This document shows positions 25,833-33,633 of a stretch of DNA of 64,000 bases, in pieces (the first letter of the stretch is position 1; each line of letters starts with the position of its first letter). The notes below the pieces were generated by a model, which saw only the letters and a program-made list of their open reading frames with translations, made no database searches and was not told the DNA's origin. A program made the translations under genes and the position numbers. This DNA comes from OCS116 sp051531935 (GTDB lineage: Bacteria; Pseudomonadota; Alphaproteobacteria; Rhizobiales; OSC116). The DNA is taken from assembly GCA_051531935.1 (NCBI GenBank), contig JAOPTR010000001.1:62001-126000 (forward strand). The letters are read 5' to 3'.

Positions 25833-26330
25833 ATGCAATTCAAATTAATGTCAGTTGAAGATTGCCATTCAATTGTAGAGTTCGAAACAATAAATAAAAC
25901 CTATTTCGAACAATCCGTTCCGCCTCGACCAGATGGGTATTTCGCTGCAGAAAGTTTGCGAAAAATCATCGAGCCGATTATTGAAGAGCAAAATCATGGC
26001 GAATGCTATTTATACTTAGTTTATAAAGACAATAAAATTGTCGCCCGCGCAAATTTAGTCGATATTAAAAATCAAACTGCCGAGCTTGGTTACCGCATAT
26101 GCCAAAGCCAAACAGGCAAAGGCCTAGCCACAAAAGTCGTGGCGGAATTATTCGAAATTGCAAAAACCAACCACCAACTCACCCGTATCAATGCCCACAC
26201 AACATTAGACAATCCAGCTTCAGCGCGTGTATTAGAGAAAAATGGCTTTAAACATTTAAAAATCGTCAAAAATGCCGCCACTTTAAACGGCAAAAACTTG
26301 GATTTCACATATTATACGAAAGATATTTAA
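25833..26330 (+). CDS. GNAT-family N-acetyltransferase (RimJ-like)
   Basis: A 165-aa acetyltransferase. The acetyl-CoA pyrophosphate-binding motif appears as QTGKGLATKVVAELFEIA, and TTLDNPASARVLEKNGFKHLKI gives the conserved N-x-AS-x-x-V-x-EK-x-GF element of the RimJ/RimL-like group (N-terminal amino or small-molecule acetylation). It stands alone, with AAGGAG before the ATG, and its stop is 4 bp from the 3' end of an oppositely oriented tRNA gene. Confidence 0.87.
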   Translation: MQFKLMSVEDCHSIVEFETINKTYFEQSVPPRPDGYFAAESLRKIIEPIIEEQNHGECYLYLVYKDNKIVARANLVDIKNQTAELGYRICQSQTGKGLATKVVAELFEIAKTNHQLTRINAHTTLDNPASARVLEKNGFKHLKIVKNAATLNGKNLDFTYYTKDI

Positions 26331-26334
26331 ATAT

Positions 26335-26411
26335 TGGTAGGCCCGGTAGGACTCGAACCTACGACCGATCCGTTATGAGCGGATAGCTCTAACCAGCTGA
26401 GCTACAGGCCC
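26335..26411 (-). tRNA. tRNA with CAT anticodon (Ile2 or elongator Met)
   Basis: The minus strand gives a full cloverleaf: acceptor GGGCCTG pairing with CGGGCCT (one T-G at each of two positions), D arm GCTC...GAGC, anticodon stem ATCCG/CGGAT with loop CTCATAA, T arm with GGTTCGAGTCC, discriminator A and an encoded CCA (26335-26337). Length 77. A CAT anticodon with this loop occurs in elongator tRNA-Met and in tRNA-Ile2, whose C34 is changed to lysidine by TilS. The G-C-rich acceptor looks more like Ile2, but I cannot settle it. Confidence 0.95.
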
Positions 26412-26558
26412 CTATCAATAGATAAGTTCGCTTTATATAGAGGATAAAATTACGCCTGTAAATTCCCAATATCATTAAATCACAATTTTCGCTCATTCTA
26501 ATCATTTTATTGCCAAAATTCGATCTTAATATCAGCATATACAAACTAAGGACACATA

Positions 26559-27266
26559 ATGAAAATCAAATCAATCATTGCCGCTTTGGCCATCTCCCTC
26601 AGCACGCTCACCCCAACATTTGCCGAAACTATATCAATTCAAGGCACAGGCATCATCACCACAGCGCCCGACATCGCATATATCAGCCTTGGCGTTAACA
26701 GCCATGCCGCCACCGCACGCACAGCACTAGATAAAAACACCAAGGCCATGAGCAACATTATAAATGCCATCAAAAAAGCCGATGTTCAAAATAAAGATGT
26801 GCAAACATCCAACTTCTCAATCAACCCGCGTTATAACCGCGCCAAGAAAAACAACCAAATGCCCGAGGTGATCGGTTATGAAGTATTTAACAATCTCAAC
26901 ATTACGATTCGTAATTTGGATGACTTAGGCGCAATCCTAGACCGTGTGGTCACACTTGGCTCCAACCGCATCAACAATATACGTTTTGCCGTTTCAAACC
27001 CGCAACCACTAGAGGATAAAGCCCGCGCCCTAGCCGCAAAAGACGCCAAGCGCCGTGCCGAAATTTATGCCAATACATTGGGCTTTAACTTAGGAAATAT
27101 TGTTAGAATAACCGAAGGCAAATCTAACAAATTCCCCGTTTCAGAAACAATGCAAACCCGTGGCGCTTTAATGATGTCAGCAGATGCAATGGAAGCACCA
27201 ATAGAAGCAGGCGAACAAGCCATATCTTCCAAAGTCACAGTCATATGGGACATTGAACAGAATTAA
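26559..27266 (+). CDS. SIMPL-domain (DUF541) periplasmic protein
   Basis: A 235-aa protein with a Sec signal peptide (MKIKSIIAALAISLSTLTPTFA, cleavage before ET), followed by the SIMPL/DUF541 domain: ISIQGTGIITTAPDIAYISLGV at the mature start, VQTSNFSINPRYN, VIGYEVFNNLNI and a C-terminal ISSKVTVIWDI. Relatives include E. coli YggE and BP26/Omp28 of Brucella, linked to oxidative-stress protection, with no defined enzyme activity. AAGGAC precedes the ATG. Monocistronic, sharing a bidirectional terminator with converging rpoD. Confidence 0.9.
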   Translation: MKIKSIIAALAISLSTLTPTFAETISIQGTGIITTAPDIAYISLGVNSHAATARTALDKNTKAMSNIINAIKKADVQNKDVQTSNFSINPRYNRAKKNNQMPEVIGYEVFNNLNITIRNLDDLGAILDRVVTLGSNRINNIRFAVSNPQPLEDKARALAAKDAKRRAEIYANTLGFNLGNIVRITEGKSNKFPVSETMQTRGALMMSADAMEAPIEAGEQAISSKVTVIWDIEQN

Positions 27267-27330
27267 TTTTCCTCACTAAAAATATATGCATCTGAAAATA
27301 AACTATTTCCAGATGCATAATTCCCATAAA

Positions 27331-27355
27331 AAAAGGCGCCTTCACAGCGCCTTTT
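27331..27355. terminator. bidirectional terminator between the SIMPL gene and rpoD
   Basis: AAAAGGCGC ... GCGCCTTTT, a 9-bp stem with a 7-nt loop, A-run before and T-run after, between two converging genes. Confidence 0.9.
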
Positions 27356-27373
27356 CTATAATATTGTAATTTC

Positions 27374-29350
27374 TTAGCTGTCTAAGAAGCTGCGTAATTT
27401 ACGCGAACGGCTCGGATGCTTCAATTTGCGCAATGCTTTAGCTTCAATTTGTCTAATCCGCTCACGCGTCACACTAAATTGTTGCCCCACTTCTTCAAGT
27501 GTATGGTCAGTATTCATACCAATACCAAAACGCATACGTAAAACACGTTCTTCACGTGGTGTTAACGATGCCAATACCCGCGTTGTGGTTTCACGTAAAT
27601 TCGCATGAATGGCAGAATCAATCGGCAGAATGGCATTTTTATCTTCGATAAAATCACCCAAACTACTGTCTTCTTCGTCACCCACTGGGGTTTCCAAACT
27701 AATCGGCTCTTTGGCAATTTTCATCACTTTACGCACTTTTTCAATCGGCATAGAAAGTTTAGATGCCAATTCTTCAGGTGTCGCTTCGCGGCCAATTTCA
27801 TGTAACATTTGGCGGCCAGTACGTACAATTTTATTAATTGTTTCAATCATATGTACAGGAATACGAATCGTACGCGCTTGGTCAGCAATAGAGCGTGTAA
27901 TCGCTTGTCTAATCCACCAAGTTGCATAAGTCGAGAATTTATAACCACGGCGATATTCAAATTTATCAACCGCTTTCATCAAACCAATATTACCTTCTTG
28001 AATCAGATCCAAGAATTGCAAACCACGGTTTGTATATTTTTTCGCAATCGAAATCACCAAACGCAAGTTAGCTTCAACCATTTCTTTTTTGGCTTTGCCC
28101 GCTTCACGTTCGCCTTTTTGCACACGTTGTGTCACACGGCGATAATCGCCAATATCAAGGCCAGTTTCGCTTGCTAAATTTTGCACGTCAGTCCGCACTT
28201 GCTCAATCAACCCACCGTCAATCTCGACAAATTTAGACCAGCCTTTGTCTTTAAGCTTGCGCACACGTTCAGCCCATTCAACTTCAAGCTCATTGCCGTG
28301 ATGTTGCTTCAAAAAGCTTTCACGTTTAATGCCATGGCCTGTTGCCGTACGCATCAATTTACCTTCAAGGCTCATCAAGCGTTTATTAATGCTGTATAAA
28401 TGTTCAACCAAAGCTTCAATACGATTATTGTTCAAAGCCAAGCTTTTCACTTCTTCGATCACTCTGTCTTTGTATTCGTCGTAAGCTTTTTGCAAATCTT
28501 TCGGAATTTTCTCACCAGCACTATTTAAGCGGTTAATAGCTTCTTGTGCTTCACGCAATTCAATATAGTCGATAGAAATTTTATCAAAAATCTCCATAAC
28601 TTGCGGGCGAATTTCAGCTTCCATAGCTGCCAAAGACATGTTGTTTTCTTCATCTTCTTCATCATCATCTTCGTCATCATCGTCAACTTCAGTGTCTTCA
28701 CCAGCCTCAATTCTTGCGGCTTTTTCTTCCTCAGCCTTTTTCTTTTCTTCAGCGGCTTTTTTATCATCTGCAGCGGTTGGTACTTTTTTACCATCAGGGC
28801 CAGCAAAAGTAGTTTCAAGGTCAATAATGTCACGTAATAAAATACGCTCTTCAATCAACTCGTCACGCCAAATAATAATCGCTTGGAAGGTAAGTGGGCT
28901 TTCACAAAGCCCAGCAATCATCGCTTCACGGCCAGCTTCAATGCGTTTCGCAATGGCAATTTCGCCTTCGCGTGACAACAATTCAACTGTACCCATTTCA
29001 CGCAAATACATGCGTACAGGGTCATCCGTACGGTCACCCGCAGTCGATTTGGTTTCTTTTTTAACAATCGCGCCCGATTTCACTTCAGCAGGCACCGAAG
29101 CTTCGGCACCGCTTTCAAGTTCTTCTTCGCTCTCGATAATGTTTATACCCATTTCCGAAATCATAGATAAAACATCTTCGATCCTGTCGGATGAAAACTC
29201 GCCCGCGGGCATAATTTCATTGATTTCGTCATAAGTAATGTGACCGCGTTTTTTCGCAGTCTTAATCATTAATTTAACAGCTTGTTCTGCATCAATCACC
29301 GGCGCCGTATCAGCTGCGGCTTCAGTAGTTTCTGTCGACTTGCTTGCCAT
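27374..29350 (-). CDS. rpoD: primary sigma factor RpoD (sigma-70)
   Basis: A 658-aa housekeeping sigma factor. Region 1.1 occupies residues of about 18-80 (KRGHITYDEINEIMP), then region 1.2 (DPVRMYLREMGTVELLSREGEIAIAKRIE), a non-conserved region with a highly acidic stretch (VDDDDEDDDEEDEENN), region 2 (NLRLVISIAKKYTNRGLQFLDLIQEGNIGLMKAVDKFEY and TYATWWIRQAI), region 3 (IRIPVHMIETINK) and region 4 (LTPREERVLRMRFG, VTRERIRQIEAKALRKLKHP) ending RSFLDS. It lies 165 bp after dnaG on the same strand, the order normal in alphaproteobacteria. Confidence 0.98.
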   Translation of the reverse strand: MASKSTETTEAAADTAPVIDAEQAVKLMIKTAKKRGHITYDEINEIMPAGEFSSDRIEDVLSMISEMGINIIESEEELESGAEASVPAEVKSGAIVKKETKSTAGDRTDDPVRMYLREMGTVELLSREGEIAIAKRIEAGREAMIAGLCESPLTFQAIIIWRDELIEERILLRDIIDLETTFAGPDGKKVPTAADDKKAAEEKKKAEEEKAARIEAGEDTEVDDDDEDDDEEDEENNMSLAAMEAEIRPQVMEIFDKISIDYIELREAQEAINRLNSAGEKIPKDLQKAYDEYKDRVIEEVKSLALNNNRIEALVEHLYSINKRLMSLEGKLMRTATGHGIKRESFLKQHHGNELEVEWAERVRKLKDKGWSKFVEIDGGLIEQVRTDVQNLASETGLDIGDYRRVTQRVQKGEREAGKAKKEMVEANLRLVISIAKKYTNRGLQFLDLIQEGNIGLMKAVDKFEYRRGYKFSTYATWWIRQAITRSIADQARTIRIPVHMIETINKIVRTGRQMLHEIGREATPEELASKLSMPIEKVRKVMKIAKEPISLETPVGDEEDSSLGDFIEDKNAILPIDSAIHANLRETTTRVLASLTPREERVLRMRFGIGMNTDHTLEEVGQQFSVTRERIRQIEAKALRKLKHPSRSRKLRSFLDS

Positions 29351-29515
29351 ATAAGCAATTCTCCACCAGATTATGAGCTTCGCTCGTGGTTAACTGTGTA
29401 TAACTCGCCCAAAATCGCTTCTGACCGAATCGTTCAATCTTCTTTATAAGGAAAATCTAGTTAAGCTTCTCTTAACCAAAACCACAGTTTTTATAATTTA
29501 GCCACTTCTTAAACT

Positions 29516-31435
29516 CTAATTATCGTCATCGCGCAACATGCGCTCTCTTTGTGCTTTAATATCTTGTAACCTTGCCAAATTTTCTTCGGTTTCGTCATCA
29601 CCCAATGCAACACCAGCGGCTGTAACGTCACTACTCATAACGTTTCCACGATATTGACGATAGATATCCATCCACCCATCAATAACTTCTTGCTGTTCGG
29701 CATTTGGCATTAAAAACCCAAAATTCCGCAATGTAATAGACTGGTCGAGACGTTCTAATGTTTGACCTAACCCTATATTATTCATATGGGTTCGAAGGCT
29801 GTGGCTGTCAAGATCCGGGTCTGTAGAAATCACATCTAAAATAACTTTATAGATAGAGTCAAGCTCCGATGCTAAAAATTTTAATTTTGAAACTTCATCA
29901 AAAAATTCAGCCACCAGCCAAGGATGATAGATAAGCGCCATAATCATCATAGTTTCACGGGGCGAGCGCACCATGTGCATGTCTTGCACAAGGCTCGAAT
30001 TTTTAAGCGCGGATGAACCCATCGGTATGGTATTGCGTCCAAATTTCCCATTGCGATTTTGGCCGCCGAACCCGCCTTTATTATAACCACCCTGTTGGCG
30101 GTTATAATTCTGCCCACCACGTTGCCCGTTATAATTTTTCCGCCCTTTATTGCCCGCATAGCGATCATTCGGAAAAAACTTAAACAAGCGATCTTCCATA
30201 GATTTTTTATAATATTTAGCAATTGTTGGGTTTTGAATTTCGCGCACTTTTTCCATCAGCCCATTTTCAAGCATCGCGCGGCGCTCAGGGGTTTCAAAGC
30301 CGCCTGCCTGCGTATGGTCAAGCCACAACATTTCATCCAATGGCTTAGCATTGCTCAATATTTCTTTGAGTGCATCCGCACCAAAATCGCGTAATATATC
30401 ATCAGGGTCTTGGCCGTCAGGCAGCAATGCAAATTTCAGGCTCAGCCCAGGTTCAATATTCGGCAATGCCAAATTCATGGCTCTAAAGGCAGCTTTCACC
30501 CCCGCAGCATCACCATCAAAACACAAAATCGGCTCTGGCACAGTGCGCCATAATAGCTTCAATTGGTCTATGGTCATGGCAGTTCCCAAAGGCGCAACCG
30601 AATGCTCAATGCCCGCTCGCGCAAAAGCAATCACGTCCATATAACCTTCAGCCACAACTATGCTTTGGTGGTTAAACGCGCTTTGCCGTGCATTGGCAAA
30701 ATTATATAATATATGGCCTTTATGAAATAATGGGGTTTCAGGCGAGTTTAAATATTTTGCAGGTACATCTTTAGAAAGCGCCCTGCCACCAAATGCAATA
30801 ATTTTTCCACGCAAATCGGCAATCGGAAACATCACTCTGTCTCTAAATCGATCATAAGAAACCGCAATGTCTGGGCCACCAATAATAAGCCCCGCTTCAA
30901 TCATCTGCTCTTGGCTAACATCGCGCTCGGCTAAATAAGTTTTCAGCGCATAACGGTCAGCCGCTGCATAGCCCATTCTAAATTCAAGCTGAGTTTTGGG
31001 CGTAATTTCGCGCCCTGCCAAATAACCACGGGCTTTGGCACCCACAGGTTTCTGCAAATTATTTTCAAAAAACACCGCAGCCATTTCCACAACTTCAATC
31101 AGGCTGGCGCGCTTGCGTTCTTTTTCTTCGGCAAATTCATCACGTGCAGGCATCGCGACACCCGCATCATTTGCGCATTTTTCCACCGCTTCAGGAAAGC
31201 TCAAGCCTTCCACTTCCACTAAAAACCTAAAAATATCACCATGCTTGCCAGATGAGAAACAATGGTAAAAACCCTTTTGGTCATTCACGGTAAAGCTAGC
31301 GGTTTTTTCGCTGTTAAAAGGGCTAAGGCCCGTAAATTCTTTGCCTTTTTTAGTCAGCTTCACACGCCGCCCAACAACCGTCGAAACAGGCAATCGTGCT
31401 TTTATTTCATCCATAAATGCAGGTGTGAAACGCAT
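29516..31435 (-). CDS. dnaG: DNA primase DnaG with degenerate zinc motif
   Basis: Makes RNA primers for DNA replication. The 639-aa protein has an N-terminal zinc-binding-type domain, TOPRIM core (VVAEGYMDVIA with Glu263; CFDGDAAG with Asp308/Asp310) and a C-terminal helicase-binding domain. The CPFH...HCFGC zinc ligands are mostly lost: Ser38 and Asn41 replace Cys and His, Cys59 remains and Ser62 replaces the last Cys, so zinc is probably not bound. I recall similar 'SPFN...FSSGKHGD' primases from several alphaproteobacteria. Residues 427-469 form a Gly/Asn/Arg/Gln-rich, probably unfolded linker before the C-terminal domain. Neighbours: GatB/YqeY upstream, rpoD downstream. Confidence 0.97.
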   Translation of the reverse strand: MRFTPAFMDEIKARLPVSTVVGRRVKLTKKGKEFTGLSPFNSEKTASFTVNDQKGFYHCFSSGKHGDIFRFLVEVEGLSFPEAVEKCANDAGVAMPARDEFAEEKERKRASLIEVVEMAAVFFENNLQKPVGAKARGYLAGREITPKTQLEFRMGYAAADRYALKTYLAERDVSQEQMIEAGLIIGGPDIAVSYDRFRDRVMFPIADLRGKIIAFGGRALSKDVPAKYLNSPETPLFHKGHILYNFANARQSAFNHQSIVVAEGYMDVIAFARAGIEHSVAPLGTAMTIDQLKLLWRTVPEPILCFDGDAAGVKAAFRAMNLALPNIEPGLSLKFALLPDGQDPDDILRDFGADALKEILSNAKPLDEMLWLDHTQAGGFETPERRAMLENGLMEKVREIQNPTIAKYYKKSMEDRLFKFFPNDRYAGNKGRKNYNGQRGGQNYNRQQGGYNKGGFGGQNRNGKFGRNTIPMGSSALKNSSLVQDMHMVRSPRETMMIMALIYHPWLVAEFFDEVSKLKFLASELDSIYKVILDVISTDPDLDSHSLRTHMNNIGLGQTLERLDQSITLRNFGFLMPNAEQQEVIDGWMDIYRQYRGNVMSSDVTAAGVALGDDETEENLARLQDIKAQRERMLRDDDN

Positions 31436-31450
31436 TTTAATTCCCAGTAC

Positions 31451-31486
31451 AAAAAACCAAAGGCTCGGAAGTCAACTTCCAAGCCT
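31451..31486 (-). terminator. rho-independent terminator between the GatB/YqeY gene and dnaG
   Basis: On the minus strand AGGCTTGGAAGT pairs with ACTTCCGAGCCT (12 bp, one T-G wobble, loop TG) and is followed by TTTGGTTTTTT. It separates the upstream GatB/YqeY gene from dnaG. Confidence 0.8.
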
Positions 31487-31559
31487 CAATATAGAATCTA
31501 ATTCCATCAGCTGCAACCATCTAATAATAGCCACAGCGCAGGATTATAATTTCAATGTC

Positions 31560-32009
31560 TTACAATATATCGCGAATAACCTTAGACGCTTTACCAAAGT
31601 CCATTTGTCCAGCAAACTTACCCTTTAAAGCGGCCATAATTTTACCCATGTCTTTAAGGCCTTCGGCTTTAATTTCGGCAATAACAGCTTCACAGGCAGC
31701 TTTAATTTCTGCGTCATCCATTTGCTTTGGCAAAAATTCGGTAATCACAACTATTTCTTTAGCTTCTTGGTCAGCCAAATCTTGGCGGCCAGCTTCTTCA
31801 TATATGCCATGGCTTTCGCGGCGTTGCTTCACCATTTTAGATAGGATTTCTAAAATCTCTTCGTCACCAACCAAATCACGGCCACCATTGCCACGTGCAG
31901 CAATGTCACGGTCTTTAATCGCAGCATTTACAAGTCGTAATGTAGAGGTTTTCAAAGAATCACGTGCTTTCATGGCTGCTTTTAAAGCCACATTAATTTG
32001 ATCGCGCAT
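31560..32009 (-). CDS. GatB/YqeY-domain protein
   Basis: A 149-aa, mostly helical protein matching the YqeY family, whose fold matches the tRNA-binding tail of the GatB subunit of Asp/Glu-tRNA amidotransferase. Marks are MRDQINVALKAAMKARDSLKTSTLRLVNAAIKDRDI at the start and GKIMAALKGKFAGQMDFGKASKVIRDIL at the end. It is presumed to bind tRNA, with no proven activity. Position between divergent carA and the dnaG-rpoD block is the standard alphaproteobacterial arrangement. Confidence 0.92.
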   Translation of the reverse strand: MRDQINVALKAAMKARDSLKTSTLRLVNAAIKDRDIAARGNGGRDLVGDEEILEILSKMVKQRRESHGIYEEAGRQDLADQEAKEIVVITEFLPKQMDDAEIKAACEAVIAEIKAEGLKDMGKIMAALKGKFAGQMDFGKASKVIRDIL

Positions 32010-32128
32010 GTTTAACTCAAATATTGTTATCGTAAGCGGTTATATTAAAGTGAAAGCTTTTCAAAGGCAAGGAAATTAAAATCCATAACTCATTGAAATA
32101 ATGCAATAAATTAATTCGCATTTTACAC

Positions 32129-32157
32129 TTGACCTTTCACCAACATTTATATATTTT
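32129..32157 (+). promoter_or_regulatory. candidate sigma-70 promoter of carA
   Basis: TTGACC (32129-32134), 17-bp spacer, TATTTT (32152-32157), about 78 bp before the carA ATG. A TATATA just upstream of the -10 offers an alternative with a shorter spacer. The assignment is by consensus only. Confidence 0.5.
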
Positions 32158-32234
32158 CTGCGCGATTTAAGCATTGCCCTTCTGCAACTTCTACATTATA
32201 TAGTCGATAACCCAGCGTATATCAGGAGCCTCTT

Positions 32235-33437
32235 ATGAAAAATTCCGCACAAGCCGTTTCAAATCCCGCTCCTTGGTCTGTTGAAAAACCCACCGCCTTA
32301 TTACTACTTGCCGATGGCACCGCCATTTATGGCAAAGGCATAGGCAAACAAGGTTCATGTATTGCCGAGGTTTGCTTCAACACTTCCATCACTGGCTATC
32401 AAGAAATTCTTACCGACCCTTCATATGCAGGCCAAATTGTAACATTCACCTACCCGCATGTTGGCAATATCGGCACAAATGATGAAGATATGGAAACGCT
32501 AAATTGGCAGAGCCGTTCAGGTGTCCAAGGCATGGTTATTAAAGCCGACATTTCACAAGCTAGCTCATATAGAAGCCAACAAGAATTCAACGAATGGCTC
32601 ATTAACCGCGACATCATCGGCATTTCTAATGTCGATACCCGCGCCCTCACAGCCCTCATTCGCGATAAAGGCACACCAAACGCCATCATCGCGCACAATC
32701 AAAATGGTGAGTTCGACATTCCTGCATTGCTAAAACAAGTGCAAGCTTGGGGCGGTTTAGAAGGCTTAGACCTTGCAAAAACCGTAACTTGTAACGAGAC
32801 TTTGGTTTGGGATGAACAACGTTGGGATTGGCTAAACACCGAACATGGCGATACAGGTTTCACAACCTTGTCAGACCCTAAAAAGCACGTTGTGGCTGTA
32901 GATTTTGGCATTAAGCGTAACATTTTACGCTGCCTCACTAGCTTAGATTGCAAAGTAACAGTCGTACCCGCCAGCACAAGTGCAGATGAAATTTTGGCAC
33001 TTAACCCAGATGGCATTTTCCTTTCCAATGGCCCTGGTGATCCTGCTGCCACTGGCGAATATGCAGTGCCAACTATCAAAACACTTTTGGCTTCTGGCAA
33101 ACCAATCTTTGGCATTTGCCTTGGTCATCAAATGATGGCATTGGCTTTGGGCGGTACAACCGTAAAAATGCACCAAGGCCATCATGGTGCAAACCATCCT
33201 GTGCTCGATCACAATACAAAAAAGGTCGAAATCACATCAATGAATCACGGCTTCGCAGTCGATGCCAAAAGCCTACCTGCTGGTGTTAGTGAATCACATG
33301 TGTCATTATTCGATGGCAGCAATTGCGGCCTACAGGTCGATGGCAAACCGATATTCTCGGTACAACATCACCCAGAAGCATCACCAGGCCCACAAGATAG
33401 TTATTATCTTTTCAATCGCTTTTTCGACAATCTCTAA
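32235..33437 (+). CDS. carA: carbamoyl phosphate synthase small subunit CarA
   Basis: Glutaminase subunit that releases ammonia from glutamine for carbamoyl phosphate, feeding arginine and pyrimidine synthesis. The 400-aa sequence has the CarA-specific N-terminal domain (ALLLLADGTAIYGKGIG) and a class I glutamine amidotransferase domain: oxyanion stretch FLSNGPGDPA, nucleophile Cys in GICLGHQ and the His-Glu pair in QHHPEASPGP. AGGAG precedes the ATG. A strong terminator lies between carA and carB, so carB is not simply read through. Confidence 0.98.
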   Translation: MKNSAQAVSNPAPWSVEKPTALLLLADGTAIYGKGIGKQGSCIAEVCFNTSITGYQEILTDPSYAGQIVTFTYPHVGNIGTNDEDMETLNWQSRSGVQGMVIKADISQASSYRSQQEFNEWLINRDIIGISNVDTRALTALIRDKGTPNAIIAHNQNGEFDIPALLKQVQAWGGLEGLDLAKTVTCNETLVWDEQRWDWLNTEHGDTGFTTLSDPKKHVVAVDFGIKRNILRCLTSLDCKVTVVPASTSADEILALNPDGIFLSNGPGDPAATGEYAVPTIKTLLASGKPIFGICLGHQMMALALGGTTVKMHQGHHGANHPVLDHNTKKVEITSMNHGFAVDAKSLPAGVSESHVSLFDGSNCGLQVDGKPIFSVQHHPEASPGPQDSYYLFNRFFDNL

Positions 33438-33471
33438 TCGCTTAATATAGCCGATTATTAAACAATTCTAT

Positions 33472-33505
33472 ACCGTTACCAACCCAATGTTGGTAACGGT
33501 TTTTT
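33472..33505 (+). terminator. rho-independent terminator between carA and carB
   Basis: Perfect 12-bp stem ACCGTTACCAAC / GTTGGTAACGGT, loop CCAAT, followed by TTTTTTAG. It is unusual to find so strong a terminator inside what is often a single carAB operon. Confidence 0.92.
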
Positions 33506-33597
33506 AGTTGCATTAAGCAAGCTTGTTTTTTACTGCATATAAAGACTCTTTTTTATAGCCAAGCGACTATTTTTCATCTAGAAATTCGACAGTTTAT

Positions 33598-33614
33598 CTT
33601 GATCTAGAATCAAG
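33598..33614. promoter_or_regulatory. inverted repeat just upstream of carB
   Basis: CTTGATCTAGAATCAAG: 6-bp arms CTTGAT/ATCAAG around CTAGA, ending 19 bp before the carB ATG. It could be an operator or an RNA hairpin near the ribosome site. The GATCTAGAA word also occurs in the inverted-repeat element at 14.77 kb. Confidence 0.4.
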
Positions 33615-33633
33615 CCGCTTTTCGGAGATGATT

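Noticed and set aside
26335..26411. tRNA gene 3' end as a phage or island attachment site
   Set aside because: No integrase or repeated tRNA tail was seen nearby, and the flanks are ordinary genes.
28638..29234. 198-codon plus-strand frame with a long serine run opposite rpoD
   Set aside because: The serine run is only the complement of the acidic Asp/Glu stretch of the sigma factor. There is no ribosome site and no family similarity.
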